Below are positions 1 through 43,276 of a stretch of DNA of 64,000 nt, one piece after another; the stretch's first letter is position 1; every line of letters begins with the position of its first letter. Under the pieces are notes generated by a model that did no database searches, had not been told where the DNA came from, and saw only the letters and a list, made by a program, of their open reading frames with translations. The DNA lies in the NCBI RefSeq assembly GCF_964340395.1, contig NC_135550.1:17371484-17435483 (forward strand), in the 5' to 3' direction. This DNA comes from Glandiceps talaboti. Taxonomy: Eukaryota; Hemichordata; Enteropneusta; Spengelidae. The translations under genes and the position numbers were made by a program.

Positions 1-3
1 GTT

Positions 4-54
4 TACACACACACACACATCCACACACACACACACACACACAGACAGACAGAC
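4..54. repeat. (CA)n then (GACA)n microsatellite
   Basis: About 38 bases of CA repeats followed by GACA units, in the last YIPF4 intron. Confidence 0.9.
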
Positions 55-151
55 GCCGGGCGATCCCTATAGCACTACTGAACAAGTTCAGTTGTGCTAA
101 AAATCAACTCACATTCCCAGCCTTTCTACTGGTCTTTCCTCAGTTATGAGC

Positions 152-296
152 TTAATGGGGCATGCCACTCCACGAAATAAAGGCATTTTCGTAAACTCTG
201 GGTTCTGAAGAGTCATTTCATGATTGAACATTAAATAAATTTTGCATGATTGCCAAGAAACGTTAAATTGAAACTTGCTTCATAATAATTGTAGCG
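152..296. mobile_element. Half copy of TTAA MITE family B beside YIPF4 exon 5
   Basis: Begins TTAATGGGG at 152. It shares GGCATTTTCnTnAACT, GAGTCATTTCATG and GCCAAGAAACG(T/C)TAAATTGAAACTT with the copies near 20950 and 48375. The right part is missing; it stops a few bases from the exon 5 splice donor at 302. Confidence 0.65.
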
Positions 297-302
297 ACTT
301 GC

Positions 303-5897
<5,595 letters not shown>

Positions 5898-6617
5898 TTC
5901 TGCATTCGTGGACTTGCTATGGCGCCATCAGCGACGTATAATCTTGTTCGCGCATCTACTTCATCTTTCTCGTCCAAGACGAGACGTGATCATATATCCC
6001 GGGAAATTTGGAAAGAGTTGGTCGATCATTCATACAACAAAAACTGAACTGGTGAGTGTTTACCATTTGACTGTATTATTGTCAACATTTTATGATTCTT
6101 CAATCTCCCTACCACACTAGCTTGTTCATTGTACAAGGAGATTTATGCCTGATTTTCTCGCATGTAACGTCCAAGTCCTGCACTACAAATCTACACAACA
6201 CAAAAATAGTACAACTTACAAAACACGCGCATTTCTCAACTTCAAGTTCAACCATGGGGATTTCATTTCTTTCTCGCAGACGGATTTCATTCGCCTTCTT
6301 GCCGACGGAATAAGTCGGAACTCGATTATGAATTTGTCCGAGCAATGGAAGTACCACCCATATACTTCCATGGTCCATTTACACCTTCGTAAAAGAAGCA
6401 ATATGTCAATATCAGAATCGAGTCACTAGCGACTTACTCCGTCTACAAATACATATATTATGAGCAGGACTAAATTTAATCACTGAATGTTTGTTGCACC
6501 ATGGAAGTAGAACCCCTTCCATGGTTGCACCATGATAGACTCTACACATCACATGATTGACAACGTTTCTCATAACTTTTCCCTTTCTACTAAACAGAAC
6601 CACGTTATGCCAACAAT
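5898..6617. promoter_or_regulatory. Divergent YIPF4/EXO1 promoter region
   Basis: About 720 bp separate the two start codons, which point away from each other, so both promoters must lie here or nearby. EXO1 probably has a 5'UTR intron: a donor-like AACTG/GTGAGTG near 6050 and a pyrimidine-rich acceptor ending CTACTAAACAG at 6597, 20 bases before the ATG. A small inverted repeat built on CACCATGGAAG / CTTCCATGG lies at about 6497-6531. I see no convincing TATA box. The short reading frames here have no coding features. Confidence 0.55.
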
Positions 6618-9600
6618 ATGGGCATACAAGGCCTACTCCCACTCGTCAAAGATGCTACTGAACCATGCAATATTAAAAAGTATGCTGGCTACACAGTGGC
6701 AGTGGATACATACTGCTGGCTTCATAAAGGTGCATTTGCCTGTGCAATGCAGTTAGCTAAGGGAGAACCCACAGATCAGTAAGTTTGAATTTGAAGGTGT
6801 CAACGTATTTACCAGTAAGAATTTCGCATGGTTTTAATATACCCAAGAATGGTTCATTACAATGTAATTAAAGTGGCCATATGGATGAGGATTGGGTTTT
6901 TATTTTATTAAAAATTAAAAATCAAAACTAAATACCCAATCAAGCACAGCAGAATGACATGTATACAGTACCAGATTTTTTGTTAATTGTAGCCAAACCC
7001 AAATTACATCCATTGCAGACTATTTAGTGAATGGGTGGGTTTTCACTGATATACAAAACATTTTAAGTTGACCTCTGTTGTAATGTGTGGTTGCTTTCTA
7101 AATGGAATATCACCTTTTGATTGATTTTGTCTTTCAGGTATGTACGATATGTGTTGAAGTATGTCAACATGCTGTTATCTATGAAAATCAAACCAATTCT
7201 GGTGTTTGATGGATGTAATCTGCCATCCAAGAAAGTTGTAGAAAAAACTAGAAGAGAGTAAGTCCAACAAGTGTTACATGTATAAGTCATTGGTAGTGGC
7301 TTGCCATACAGTAAGAATTGAACTTGAAGTAGAATGCATCTTGGATGCCAAACTCTTTACATTGTTGCTCTCACTTTGTTCAAGAAACCTCTTTTTCAGT
7401 TAAAATCAAAAACAACAAAAATGGGGGTCACCACACAAATTTTTAAGTAGAAGTCAAAATGATATCCAAGTTTAGCCATTTTAAAATCTAATATGGCCAC
7501 TGAATACTGTGTCAAATCTATGGGGAAAATAAAAGATTGACAATTTCCTTGAAAACAGTGAACCCCTAAATTTCTGTTATTATTTCCAAAGAACGAGAAA
7601 CAAATTTTCATATGACAAAGTTTTGGAGAGAATTGAAGAAGTTTGATTTTCAGGGAAATTTTGCCCCATTGTGCACTCCATTCTACCATAACAAGAAATC
7701 TTGTTTTGAATGACTGTTTTGGCTGACTGAAAACTTATAATTTCAGACGGCGGGAAACCTATCTTGTAAAAGGCAAACAGTTTCTAAGAGAAGGGAAAGT
7801 AAGTGAAGCAAGGGACTGCTTTACTAAATGTATCAATGTAACATCAAAGATGGCATTAGATGTTATGAAGGTATGTACATGTAGCAGGTTTGATTTATGT
7901 ACAAGTGTGTGGGATCGGGAGGGGGGAGAGGGCGTTCTCATGTTTCTTTCAAAATTACCTGTACTGTCAAGCTGGTTACTTCTATTTTCAACTAGATAAG
8001 TACCAACACAAGAAAAGTCTAAAGAATGCAAGTAAAATACGTGGTTCTCACTAAGGGAAGCAGTTTCTTTTTTAGAGTGACATACAACTCTAAGAATTTC
8101 CCAGCCCAACGGAAGCAGTCACCATTAAATTTGAATTACAAGGGACATACAAAAAAAACACAAACAAATGAAAAATTACAAGTATAAACTGGCAAGGCAA
8201 ATCAACTTAAATATACATCAGCTCTCTTTGCTTATAGAGAGTGCATTTTCCTATTATATAATAACTTTCAAAACCTTTTTTGTCAGATTTCTTTACAAGT
8301 TTTCACTTTTTATCAATTTCCATTGCCTTGTGTATATTCTTGTCTGTCAGTGTTGCAGTGCCATAACCTCTGTGTTCTTTCATTTGACCTACCTACCTAC
8401 TGACACACACACACACACACACTTACATTAACAACCATTACTGTGTTCTCTTGCCAGGCTGCTAGGAGTCTAGGAGTTGATTGTATAGTTGCACCGTATG
8501 AAGCAGACGCACAACTAGCATATCTGAATAAAATTGGTATCGCTCAATGTGTTATCACAGAAGATTCTGATCTGGTAGCCTTTGGTTGTAGCAAGGTAAT
8601 GCAAGCCGCACTGTATTTGAATGAACTCAAGCTAACTTAATTATTTGAATTGCTTTAGCTGTGCTCAGTCTATGATTGCCAGTTACTGAATTTGTGTGTG
8701 TATGCATGTGCTTTCCTAGCTTGAATTTGTCTCGTCGTGTGTTTTTCTAATTGATGTATATACTTCAACTTTCTAATCTTATTTGTAAATGGACCAGGAA
8801 TAATGTATTCCTCACATGAAATTGCTAAACATTCATCTCTGTTAGATGTAAATGCAATGCTTAGAGTAACATGTAGATCATTTTCAACATGAACAAAGTC
8901 AATCGAGCTGCTAACATGATCAAAAGTCACGTATATCCTTGTAAACTGTAGAATTGGGAAAGTGATAATTCAAGCAGGCATGTCAACTTGTTTTTTCTAA
9001 CTCAGATTGTCGTCAAGATGGACTTGAATGGTAATGGCTTAGAGGTAGATAACTCCAAACTCAACAAGATAATGAACATGGGTAGTCGTTATAGTTTTGA
9101 AAAGTTTCGATATATGTGTATTGCTGCTGGGTGTGATTATTTACCCTCTTTACCAAACATAGGACTAAAGAGAGCCTGTAAAGTATTCAAATTAGCAACA
9201 CATCCAGATGTCACTCAGGTCAGTTCAGTTCATTCTCAGATGGTCTGAGGTTCATTCTTACGAAAAATTTTGAATTTTAGTATCAAACTCTTGTTTGTAA
9301 ACACCTCAAAACACATGTGCCATGCACAACCCATGGGCTTTCACAAGTTAGTGAAAGCTCCCAATTTTAGTTCATCACAGTTATGTGATGTTTTTTTTGA
9401 TGTTATCAATATTATTTGTTCCTATCATACTTGTAAATGATCACCAAGATAGCTGAATCATTTAAAAACCTTTTGTTACATCAGATTATAAACTTATATT
9501 CTTGAAGTATTGAAACAACAAATGCTTTGCAATGGTAGTTAATGTATCATGACATAACTTTTATTTACAGGTGTTGAAAAGAATGGGTCAATATCTGAAG

Positions 9601-12600
9601 ACAAATTTAGTTGTACCACAGGAATACATTGAAGGTTTCATTCAAGCCAACAACACATTTCTCTACCAGTTAACTTTTGATCCACTCCAAAAGAAATTAG
9701 TTCCACTGAATCCATATCCAGCTGAAGTTGAGCCTAATGAATTACAATACGCTGGAAAGTATCCTTTATTTGATTAATGTGTGTACGTGTATCCATTCAT
9801 TGGCTGGTACAGTGGTGAAGTCAACCAACTAATCAGTACAGTTGTGATATTTAAATACACCAGTATTCTGTTGTTCACATATCGATTGGAACTTATTCCT
9901 GGCTAGGAGCTGACCAATACCTTGGCCTGACCCACAGAAAGTAATCTTATCTTCCAATGTCATGACAGGTTTCATTATTGTACACCAAGCTTTTAAGCTA
10001 ACCAGCCTAAGGAATTGTTAGTATGGATATCAGTGTTCTCACTGAGGGTTTTTAGTAGGCACACTGCCCATCTTTTTGCATGTGGGGCTGCCATCTGCAG
10101 ACCCAACTTCTAATATTATTGCATTGTTGTTGGTTTCCCTAACATAGTAAATCTAGATATCTAAGTGATACGCTAGCCTTACAACTTGCACTTGGTAATA
10201 TTGATGTACAAAGTATGACAGTCATGAATGATTTCAAACCAAACTTTAGAAAGGTAAGACATTTGTGTTTTGTAGACTACCCTCACATCTGACAGAGATA
10301 TTTATTCAGTCAGGTGAGACAAATACCAGACACTACTTCTGTATAGTTCTATTTACATTGACATTGCAAAAAAATAAAACTAATTGGAACATAAGCCAAT
10401 ATAATATGTTGTGGAAGGGGTGTCATTTTTGCTATTAAATATACAGGTGTTTCTACATTCTGCTTACAGCAGCATAATTAACTATGACTTCATATACACA
10501 CCTGATGTCCTGGCATAGTATATCAATAATGTGGTAACATAATTTAATATACATATACTAAAATGTGAAGGAAACCTCTATTACACCATAAATTCTGTTA
10601 ACAACACCAGATGACTATACTCAATGGTATCAGGACAATCCCCCCCCCCCCCCAGACATTTGGGCTAGAACCATTTTCAGTGTCATCAATGACATGCACC
10701 AAAATTAGTATTATACTAGAAAAGTGTAATTAAGGTTTTATGTAACTGTTTTAAAAAAAATAACAAGTAAAATGTTTGTAACTCGGCTTGTGTGATGAGT
10801 TGTCTTTGCATTTCATTACCCAGCAAGGACACAAGAAGACTTCAAACCAACCAATTAGCATATGGCATGACGATTACAGAACTTTAGGAAAACAACCCGC
10901 CTCAGTTGTAAACCAGGAAGAAAGACAGTCTACTACAGGAAAAGAAGTACAGGTAGCAGTCAAGACAACTCCCTGGAAGTCAACAAAGGAACCTGTCAAA
11001 AAAGTTAGGACTGTCCCTAAAGGTAATCAATAAGAACCTGAACTTTTTTGTTTTGTCTCGTGGAGGAAAGAAAAATATGAGAATGTGTACCTATTAACAT
11101 GATGACTTAATTAGAAATAGATTCGTCAAAGTTTTGCTTTTACTTTTTTCAAGAAAATTCCAACCACATCTCTCTTAAAATCAATAATAAAAAAATCTGG
11201 GGTTTCCATACAAACTTTTGAAATAGAGGTCACAATATCATCAGTTATTTTAGAATCCAATATGGCCACCGAATACTGTGGTTAACTGCATGGGAAAATA
11301 AAAGATTCAGGATTTCCTTGAAAACAAGATGGTGTACTCAAAGTTTCTCGATTATTTTTTAGAGACCAGGAATAAATATTTGTTTGGCAAAGTTTTGGAG
11401 AAAATTGAAGAAATTTGATTTTCAGGGGAAATTTGTCCCAGAGTGCAAAAGTTGTACGTTAACCTTTACATGTAACGTGGACTTGGACACTCGGTGTGCA
11501 AAATGTAATCTCCAGGAACCCATTGCAAACCAAAAAATGTGCAGAATCTCTTAGTAACTAAGAAAAAATGTCAATGTATACACTATACTGTACTTCTGCA
11601 ATTTATCACAAAATTTATACTACTTGCAAATACATTGAATGTTATGAATGTGTTGTGTAACTCAACAGATGAAAGTTACAAGGAAGACAGCGAGGTCAAT
11701 GAAAAAGAACTACAGAGTCAGTATTCCACAATTCTAAAGGTGAAAAAGAAAACCCCAACAAAGACATCAACGCCAGAGAAGAAAACAGACCCAAATCCAC
11801 ACAGGAAAAGACTCAACAAGTTTGCGTTGAAACGGATGTCATCTGAGAGAAGAGAAGCATTGTTGACACAGAATAGTACAGAAACAAGCAGGTATTGTAG
11901 ATTTATTTCCATTTTAAAGTGTTACTTTGATAATCTGTTAGTGTTACTACTGCATTGTCGGTTACGTTTTCAAGTCAAATATCTCAAATTGCTAACAAAC
12001 AGTTCCTGACAACTCACACAAACAACATTTCATGCTGTTAAAAATATATATCCGTCAGTATACTTCAAATTGTTCTATACCTGATATATATACATCCATA
12101 TTGTATTCATTGTTATTCAATGGGCAACAGCGCCCTCACATTCATGCAATAATTAGCCATATCATACCAAGTCCAAATAAGGTCAGTTCTGATGTATTCT
12201 AATGCTCCATAGGGTGTATGATAATACCTTTACGAACCAGATATAGGGTCTAAGTTGTACAGCTTATGGGCCTTCCCAAGCTTTGGCCCTAACGCCATAC
12301 AACCTCAGTCCGCAGAACACATGTCCAGTTTGTAATTTAAGATTAGCACTCATTCCTGTTATTTAATTGTTATCCAGATTCTTTGCCAGTGGGACAAAGG
12401 AGCATGATGATAGTGAAACACCTACAAAGTCTCTACAAGAGGACGGGTTATATCAAGCCATGGGAGCTGTTGAAGAGGAGTACAAGTCCAGTAAAACTAT
12501 GGCAGAAGAGGAAAATGACATAGACAACGCAGAAAATGACAGCATAGAAAACAAAGACATCCCAGAAACAAAGTGTACTGAAACCCTGCGGAATAAGTTT

Positions 12601-15129
12601 AAATATTCAAAGGAATCTAGTGTGAAAGATTCTATGGATGGAAATCAAAACACTCAAGTGAAGAAGAAAGAAATAGCTGATCCTGAAGAAGTAGAAGTGA
12701 TTTGTGAAAAACTAGTGAGAGATAATCGCACATCACAAATTAAAGACAAGCCCACCAAATGCACTGATGTTAGAAGTTCTTGTGAAGACAGAGAGAGTGT
12801 CTCTTCAGTAAAGAGTAATTACTTTCAAAATTTGAACCATTTTAGGTGGAATCGTAAAGGAGTTAAGTCAATTCAGAAAACTACAGCGACTGCCTACTTA
12901 GAGTCACTGGTGAATACACATAAACCGACATTGATAAACTCAGGAGATATCAATGGCCAATTCAAGCATGTCGCAAGGTCAGACAACAACACTGCCAGGG
13001 ACACCGATGTACAGATCTTGGACGATACCACCATTGACTGTACTGATGGTGGGAATGAAAGCAGTAATTCTCTGTGTACTGATTATTCTCAAGATAGCTT
13101 GGCTAATGTTTCATCACTTAGTGGAGTGAATAATTGTATGTCTAGTATCTCATCACCGAGTGGACAGAGTAGTTGGACATCCAGTCAGTCTCAGGAAACA
13201 GATGACAAAACTAGTCAAGGTACATCTGACTCAGATGATGAGCAATTACCCAGGAGTCTAAGTAGCATCAACTCATCTCAGAGGAATCTCAAACAGGTAA
13301 GTTATGTTGACTGTAACAAATTGTCATGCTATACTTGTCAGTTTTTATTAGAAAGACTGTTAAGAGTTTGATTCAGCCCAAAATTTCATTTTCACAGAAG
13401 TTACCCTGATGTTTTGTTTGTGTCCATATGTTGACATTTTACTTACAATCCACAGTTTATAGACACAGGGGTCACATTGAGACAATGTATGAAAAACTGG
13501 AAAAGATTCACCGCACACGGATAATCACTGCCACACAGTATACGGTATTACATGTATGTTAACAGAATGATTTTGTATTATACATACATTAGAAAGGGGT
13601 CAACATATACAACTCTACAGAAGGATCGACATACATTGAAATTTTGTCACATTTCATGAATTTGTGATCAATGAATCAATGATTAATGTTAAATTAGTTT
13701 TAACGACAATGAACGTTTTCAATGTGGGTGCAAATACTCCTGTCTGAATCTAAGTGTTAGATGATACTTCATTACTAAACTCAAGAGTACATTACTAATG
13801 CAATTCTATTTAATTGATATGACAGACAAGATGTCCTGGTATGTCCAGTTCCCAACCATCTACTCTCAAAGCAACATCTGGTAAGGCACTTTCCTATCTT
13901 AATTCTGAACACTTGAGTTCCTTTACTTAACTTTTTCTCAAAAGACTGTCAATGCTTCAAGGCTATGGACAAAATAAAACAGCTTGTGAGGTTTTGTGAT
14001 CAGTCGAGTTGATTTACATTAAATTTGTTTCGTTCTTTCATGCACAGCACCAGGGCTCCCAAATTTCATAACATCCCATTTCCCTGCATGCATCACAGGT
14101 TGTATGGCTGTTTGATTTATCATATCTGTAGTAACATAGCCAAAGCACTTACCTCAATCCCATATATATATTGAAAGGTTGTAACTTACATGTATATCCA
14201 CTCAAATGTATGTGCACAATGACAACATTTTATGAAAATTGCATGTTTTGAGATGGTTAGATTATGCTGATGTGAGAATAGATTATGTAAATTGTTTTAT
14301 ACATATATTTGTTATCTTTTATCTATCATTGTTTGACATATTTATGTTTTTGCAGATTTCAAGAAACTGCTTCAGCCCTGTAAAGTGTCTGGTCTCTCAA
14401 AGACCATGGCAAGAAAGAGGAAATCTATGGATGAAAACCAGCTACAATCAAAACAACGAAAACTGACCGATATGTTTACCCCAAAGTCAATGTAAGTAAA
14501 TAGATATGTATATTGTAGTTAGTAATTGAGACTATCACATGCAGAGAAATCGACATGTTGTATACATTTACTATTATTTGATAACCCTAAGGGACGATTG
14601 CACGATGTTGCATAAGCTCAATAAGTGAACTTCGTTCGTTTATGACAAAAAACCCTCCCCTAAACGAACATTCACAAATGCGACATCGACACGTTTATAT
14701 ATGACGTAATGATGAAAATTGTAGCAGTCACACCACTACAATTGATACAATGTAAAAACATGATGGTAAACACATAAAAATACTACCGGAAACCAAGCAC
14801 TGTACATCTGTACTTGAAAGGTCGCCAAACAAAAAATGAGTATGACAGGACCTCTAGTGCCCATTCTCAGGCATCATGTGACTTTTTGCAACCTGGGGCT
14901 GCTTTTCACATTAACATTATTGCCCAAGAATCTAGCAGCTTAACTAGGGAGAAGCATTATAAGAACCACCAATCTTATCTATTCTGCGATTTTCTACACT
15001 CTGACATTTTTTTTTGTTCTTTGCAGGTTTCAGAAAAGCAAGTCGACAGGAATCCCAATGTCACCTATTAAGGATAACAAGAGTAATATACCAAATGAAA
15101 GAAGACAAGTCAGACATCTAGATTTGTAA
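6618..15129 (+). CDS. EXO1: Exonuclease 1 (FEN1/XPG family 5'-3' DNA exonuclease)
   Basis: 5'-3' exonuclease and flap endonuclease in mismatch repair and DNA end resection; nuclear. Thirteen coding exons: 6618-6778, 7138-7257, 7747-7870, 8458-8595, 9006-9218, 9571-9758, 10157-10253, 10824-11022, 11669-11891, 12378-13296, 13826-13880, 14356-14491, 15027-15129. All phases close, giving 891 aa (human, from memory, 846). The start encodes [10 protein letters not shown], the invariant N-terminus of the family, needed for catalysis. Metal-binding acids fall at the human positions: D30, D78, E150, D152, D171, D173 and D225 (motifs [35 protein letters not shown]). Then a helix-two-turn-helix ([11 protein letters not shown]) and a Ser/Lys-rich unstructured tail, mostly encoded by the 919 bp exon 10. 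The tail holds SRFF (487-490), a candidate MLH1-binding motif, and QRKLTDMF (846-853), a candidate PCNA-binding motif. Identity is very sure; tail exons 11-13 rest on splice signals and phase. Confidence 0.95.
7365..7690 (+). repeat. Interspersed repeat family A, copy 2
   Basis: Nearly full-length copy in EXO1 intron 2, from TTGTTCAAGAAA to TGTGCACTCCATTC, with the family blocks in order. Confidence 0.8.
11125..11450 (+). repeat. Interspersed repeat family A, copy 3
   Basis: EXO1 intron 8. Same block order (CTTAAAATCAA, GAAATAGAGGTCA, CCAATATGGCCACCG, GGAAAATAAAAGATT, GGCAAAGTTTTGGAG). Confidence 0.8.
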
Positions 15130-15252
15130 AAAGTAAAGAAAAGAGAACAACTAGTGAAATGTTATCAACAGTATACCAAATAGTGTACATTTCAGACATC
15201 TATGATCTAGATTTGTAAAAACTAGTGAAATCTTATCAACAGTTTACCAAAT
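15112..15252 (+). repeat. Imperfect tandem duplication over the EXO1 stop codon
   Basis: CAGACATCTAGATTTGTAAAAA and CTAGTGAAATnTTATCAACAGT appear at 15111-15181 and again at about 15194-15252, so the last codons and stop of EXO1 are copied within its 3'UTR. Confidence 0.75.
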
Positions 15253-17242
15253 AACATATATGTACTTAAAAATATATTGGTCAACCCCATAACTTTCAGT
15301 TCTATTACCAGATAGAAACTGTATGGTGAATTGAAAATACTGACTACATTTTGTAACAACTCCATTTTAATGACTGCTACTGTCAGACCAAGAAGAGAAT
15401 GCATTTCTTATTTGTAAACTTTCAATTTATTTTACTACAGGATGGAGATTCTTTTACACAGCACACTGTTTATGATGCCTCTGACAACAATTATTGCTAT
15501 GATTTACATAAACAAAATAGACACTAATAGCACACACACACACACACATAAACACACAGTAGAATGATATGTTTGATCTCATCCGTAATCAGGCTAAATA
15601 AGACAAATTATACCACACCCAAGCCAGGTTGAACAGGTCTGAACAAAAATATGGGCTTTATGACCTGGTCATTCTGTGTCACAGCAACTCTTGTCCACAT
15701 CATTGATTCTGCTGTGCTCGAAATATGAGTCAAAGCCTTTCAAATCCCCCCCCCCCCCTAATTTTCATAAATTATGCTTGAGGAGATATAGACATACTAT
15801 TTCCTATTATTTGTGTTCAGTCAGCTGAAAAATACAAGTGACATCAGAGTTTGGCACTACACATGTAGCGACTTGTGACAGCACTCCTTAAATTGCCAGT
15901 ATTTACCTTGGTTGAGTGAAGAAAAATATTTGGGAGCAATGTCTGGTAAATGTATCATTGTGTGTGTGTGTGTGTACTATCAGTGTCTGTATTTTGTATG
16001 GAGGCCATAACATAAACCACTGTTTTGAGACATAACAAACATCATGCTGCCTAATTGATAAACTCACCTCATTTCTGTAGTACCTTATGTACAGTTTAAC
16101 TTGTCTTGCTACATTAGACTGCCATGCCAGTCAAGGAATTTTGTTTTAATTTTTTATAAAATTTATTTCAAATCTGTGTATTCAGATATATTTGTTATTG
16201 TTTTAGATATGAACAAAATCATGTTTTTCTGTCTTTACAAATTATAGAAATTTATTGAAATAAAACTAATATAAATTATAATGGTTAAGATGTATATTTT
16301 ATACCTGTCCAATTGTATGATAAACCGAGATTGGAGAGTTTTGTAGTGTTGGTAAAGTAATGTAATAATATTGGCAATAACGACAGTTGATATGTAGGCT
16401 TTTCCACACTGCTCAAAGCACTTTACAATTAATACCCCTAGCTCGCATTGACCTATATTGTGTAACCACACAATGGTCCTTTACCCTTCCTCAAGTCCCG
16501 GGGAGCATACCATATAAGCACTCTTTTCAAGAAGTTTCCTTTACATGTGCATCGTTTTTTAAAAAAAATATTTGTAGTTATACTGCAGACAAACCGGGAT
16601 GAAACAACCTCCGTTCAAACTGTGGACTTGAACCTCCGTCGTTTTGCAGGTTTCGAAGTACTGTAGTTAACTTGATAACCTTTCAAAATGAGATGTATGT
16701 CAACATGTTCAATTTTTATGAACATATTATTTATTCCACGTTGCTGTCAAAGCGATTGCGTTTCTCATTTTCACTGGAACAATTAATTTGCTAAATTCAG
16801 GCAGTACCAAAAAATTTACGGGTGGACGTTATCCATATCCGAGCTAAGTACAGTATATTAATATTCCATTTTAGTTGCCATCATTTTGTAACAGCAGAAA
16901 TATACGTTTAGGCCTAAGTTCGTTCAGATTTGATAATTAATGCAAGACGTTCCTGTTTTTAATGTTCGAGTACATAGTTTATGTTCGAATACTGTTTCGC
17001 TTGCCCGTTTCTCTTTATACGTCGTGTCGAGGTTTGCCCTTGTCTTTTTTTTCTGCGTTGAACAAGGGAATCATCGAGGTGCGCGTTTCGAACAGCGAAC
17101 TAACGCCAGAGGGCGCTCAACAATACTGAAAAAGTTCGACTTGGTAATTTGCAAAGCGTTCGAATTTAACTTCGGACTCCAAAATCTACTAAAATGTAAG
17201 GAATTCATTTGAAGACAAGTTTACGACTTTCATTGGTTAAAA
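15130..17242. other. EXO1-ADCY10 intergenic region
   Basis: Holds the EXO1 3'UTR, including a second imperfect copy of the stop-codon region at 15191-15252, a short (CA)n run near 15533-15548, a poly-C tract near 15748, a (GT)n run near 15959-15974, and the presumed ADCY10 promoter and 5'UTR. An in-frame TGA at 17210-17212 precedes the ADCY10 ATG. I found no further gene. Confidence 0.6.
16259..16264 (+). promoter_or_regulatory. Candidate EXO1 polyadenylation signal
   Basis: First canonical AATAAA seen downstream of the EXO1 stop, 1.1 kb away. A shorter 3'UTR using a variant signal is possible. Confidence 0.35.
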
Positions 17243-42108
<24,866 letters not shown>

Positions 42109-42149
42109 AACATTTTATTATGACTTTTTTTTTACACAATCAATTCATT

Positions 42150-42155
42150 AATAAA
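42150..42155 (+). promoter_or_regulatory. ADCY10 polyadenylation signal
   Basis: AATAAA 42 bases after the ADCY10 stop codon. The 1 kb TGTA array begins about 40 bases further on. Confidence 0.7.
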
Positions 42156-42194
42156 AAGCAAGACATCATACCGTAAACATGTGTATACTTGATA

Positions 42195-42296
42195 AATGTA
42201 TGTATGAATGTATGTATGTATGTATGTATGTATGTATGTATGTATGTATGTATGTATGTATGTATGTATGTATGTATGTATGTATGTATGTATGTA

Positions 42297-42329
<33 letters not shown>

Positions 42330-43230
42330 ATGTATGTATGTATGTATGTATGTATGTGTGTATGTATGTATGTGTGTGTATGTATGTGTGTGTGTATGTA
42401 TGTATGTATGTATGTATGTATGTGTGTATGTATGTATGTGTGTGTATGTATGTATGTATGTATGTGTGTATGTATGTATGTATGTATGTGTGTGTATGTA
42501 TGTATGTATGTATGTATGTATGTGTGTATGTATGTATGTATGTATGTATGTATGTGTGTATGTATGTATGTGTGTATGTATGTATGTATGTATGTATGTG
42601 TGTATGTATGTATGTATGTATGTGTGTATGTATGTATGTATGTATGTATGTATGTATGTATGTGTGTATGTATGTATGTGTGTATGTATGTATGTGTGTG
42701 TATGTATGTATGTATGTATGTATGTATGTATGTGTGTGTATGTATGTATGTATGTATGTATGTATGTGTGTATGTATGTATGTATGTATGTATGTGTGTG
42801 TATGTATGTATGTATGTATGTATGTGTGTGTATGTATGTATGTATGTATGTATGTATGTGTGTGTGTATGTATGTATGTATGTATGTGTGTGTATGTATG
42901 TATGTATGTATGTATGTGTGTATGTATGTATGTATGTATGTATGTATGTATGTATGTGTGTGTATGTATGTATGTATGTATGTGTGTGTGTATTTATGTA
43001 TGTATGTATGTATGTATGTATGTATGTATGTATGTATGTGTGTGTGTATTTATGTATGTATGTATGTATGTATGTATGTATGTATGTATGTATGTATGTA
43101 TGTATGTATGTGTGTGTGTGTATGTATGTATGTATGTATGTATGTATGTATGTATGTATGTATGTATGTATGTATGTATGTATGTATACATGTATGTATG
43201 TATGTATGTATATATGTATGCATACATGCA
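42195..43230. repeat. 1 kb (TGTA)n array with scattered TGTG units
   Basis: About 260 tetranucleotide units starting just after the ADCY10 polyadenylation site. TGTG interruptions recur and the array decays into TACATGCA/GCACG units at the right end. All six frames stay open because the repeat has no stop codon. Confidence 0.97.
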
Positions 43231-43238
43231 TGCACGCA

Positions 43239-43276
<38 letters not shown>

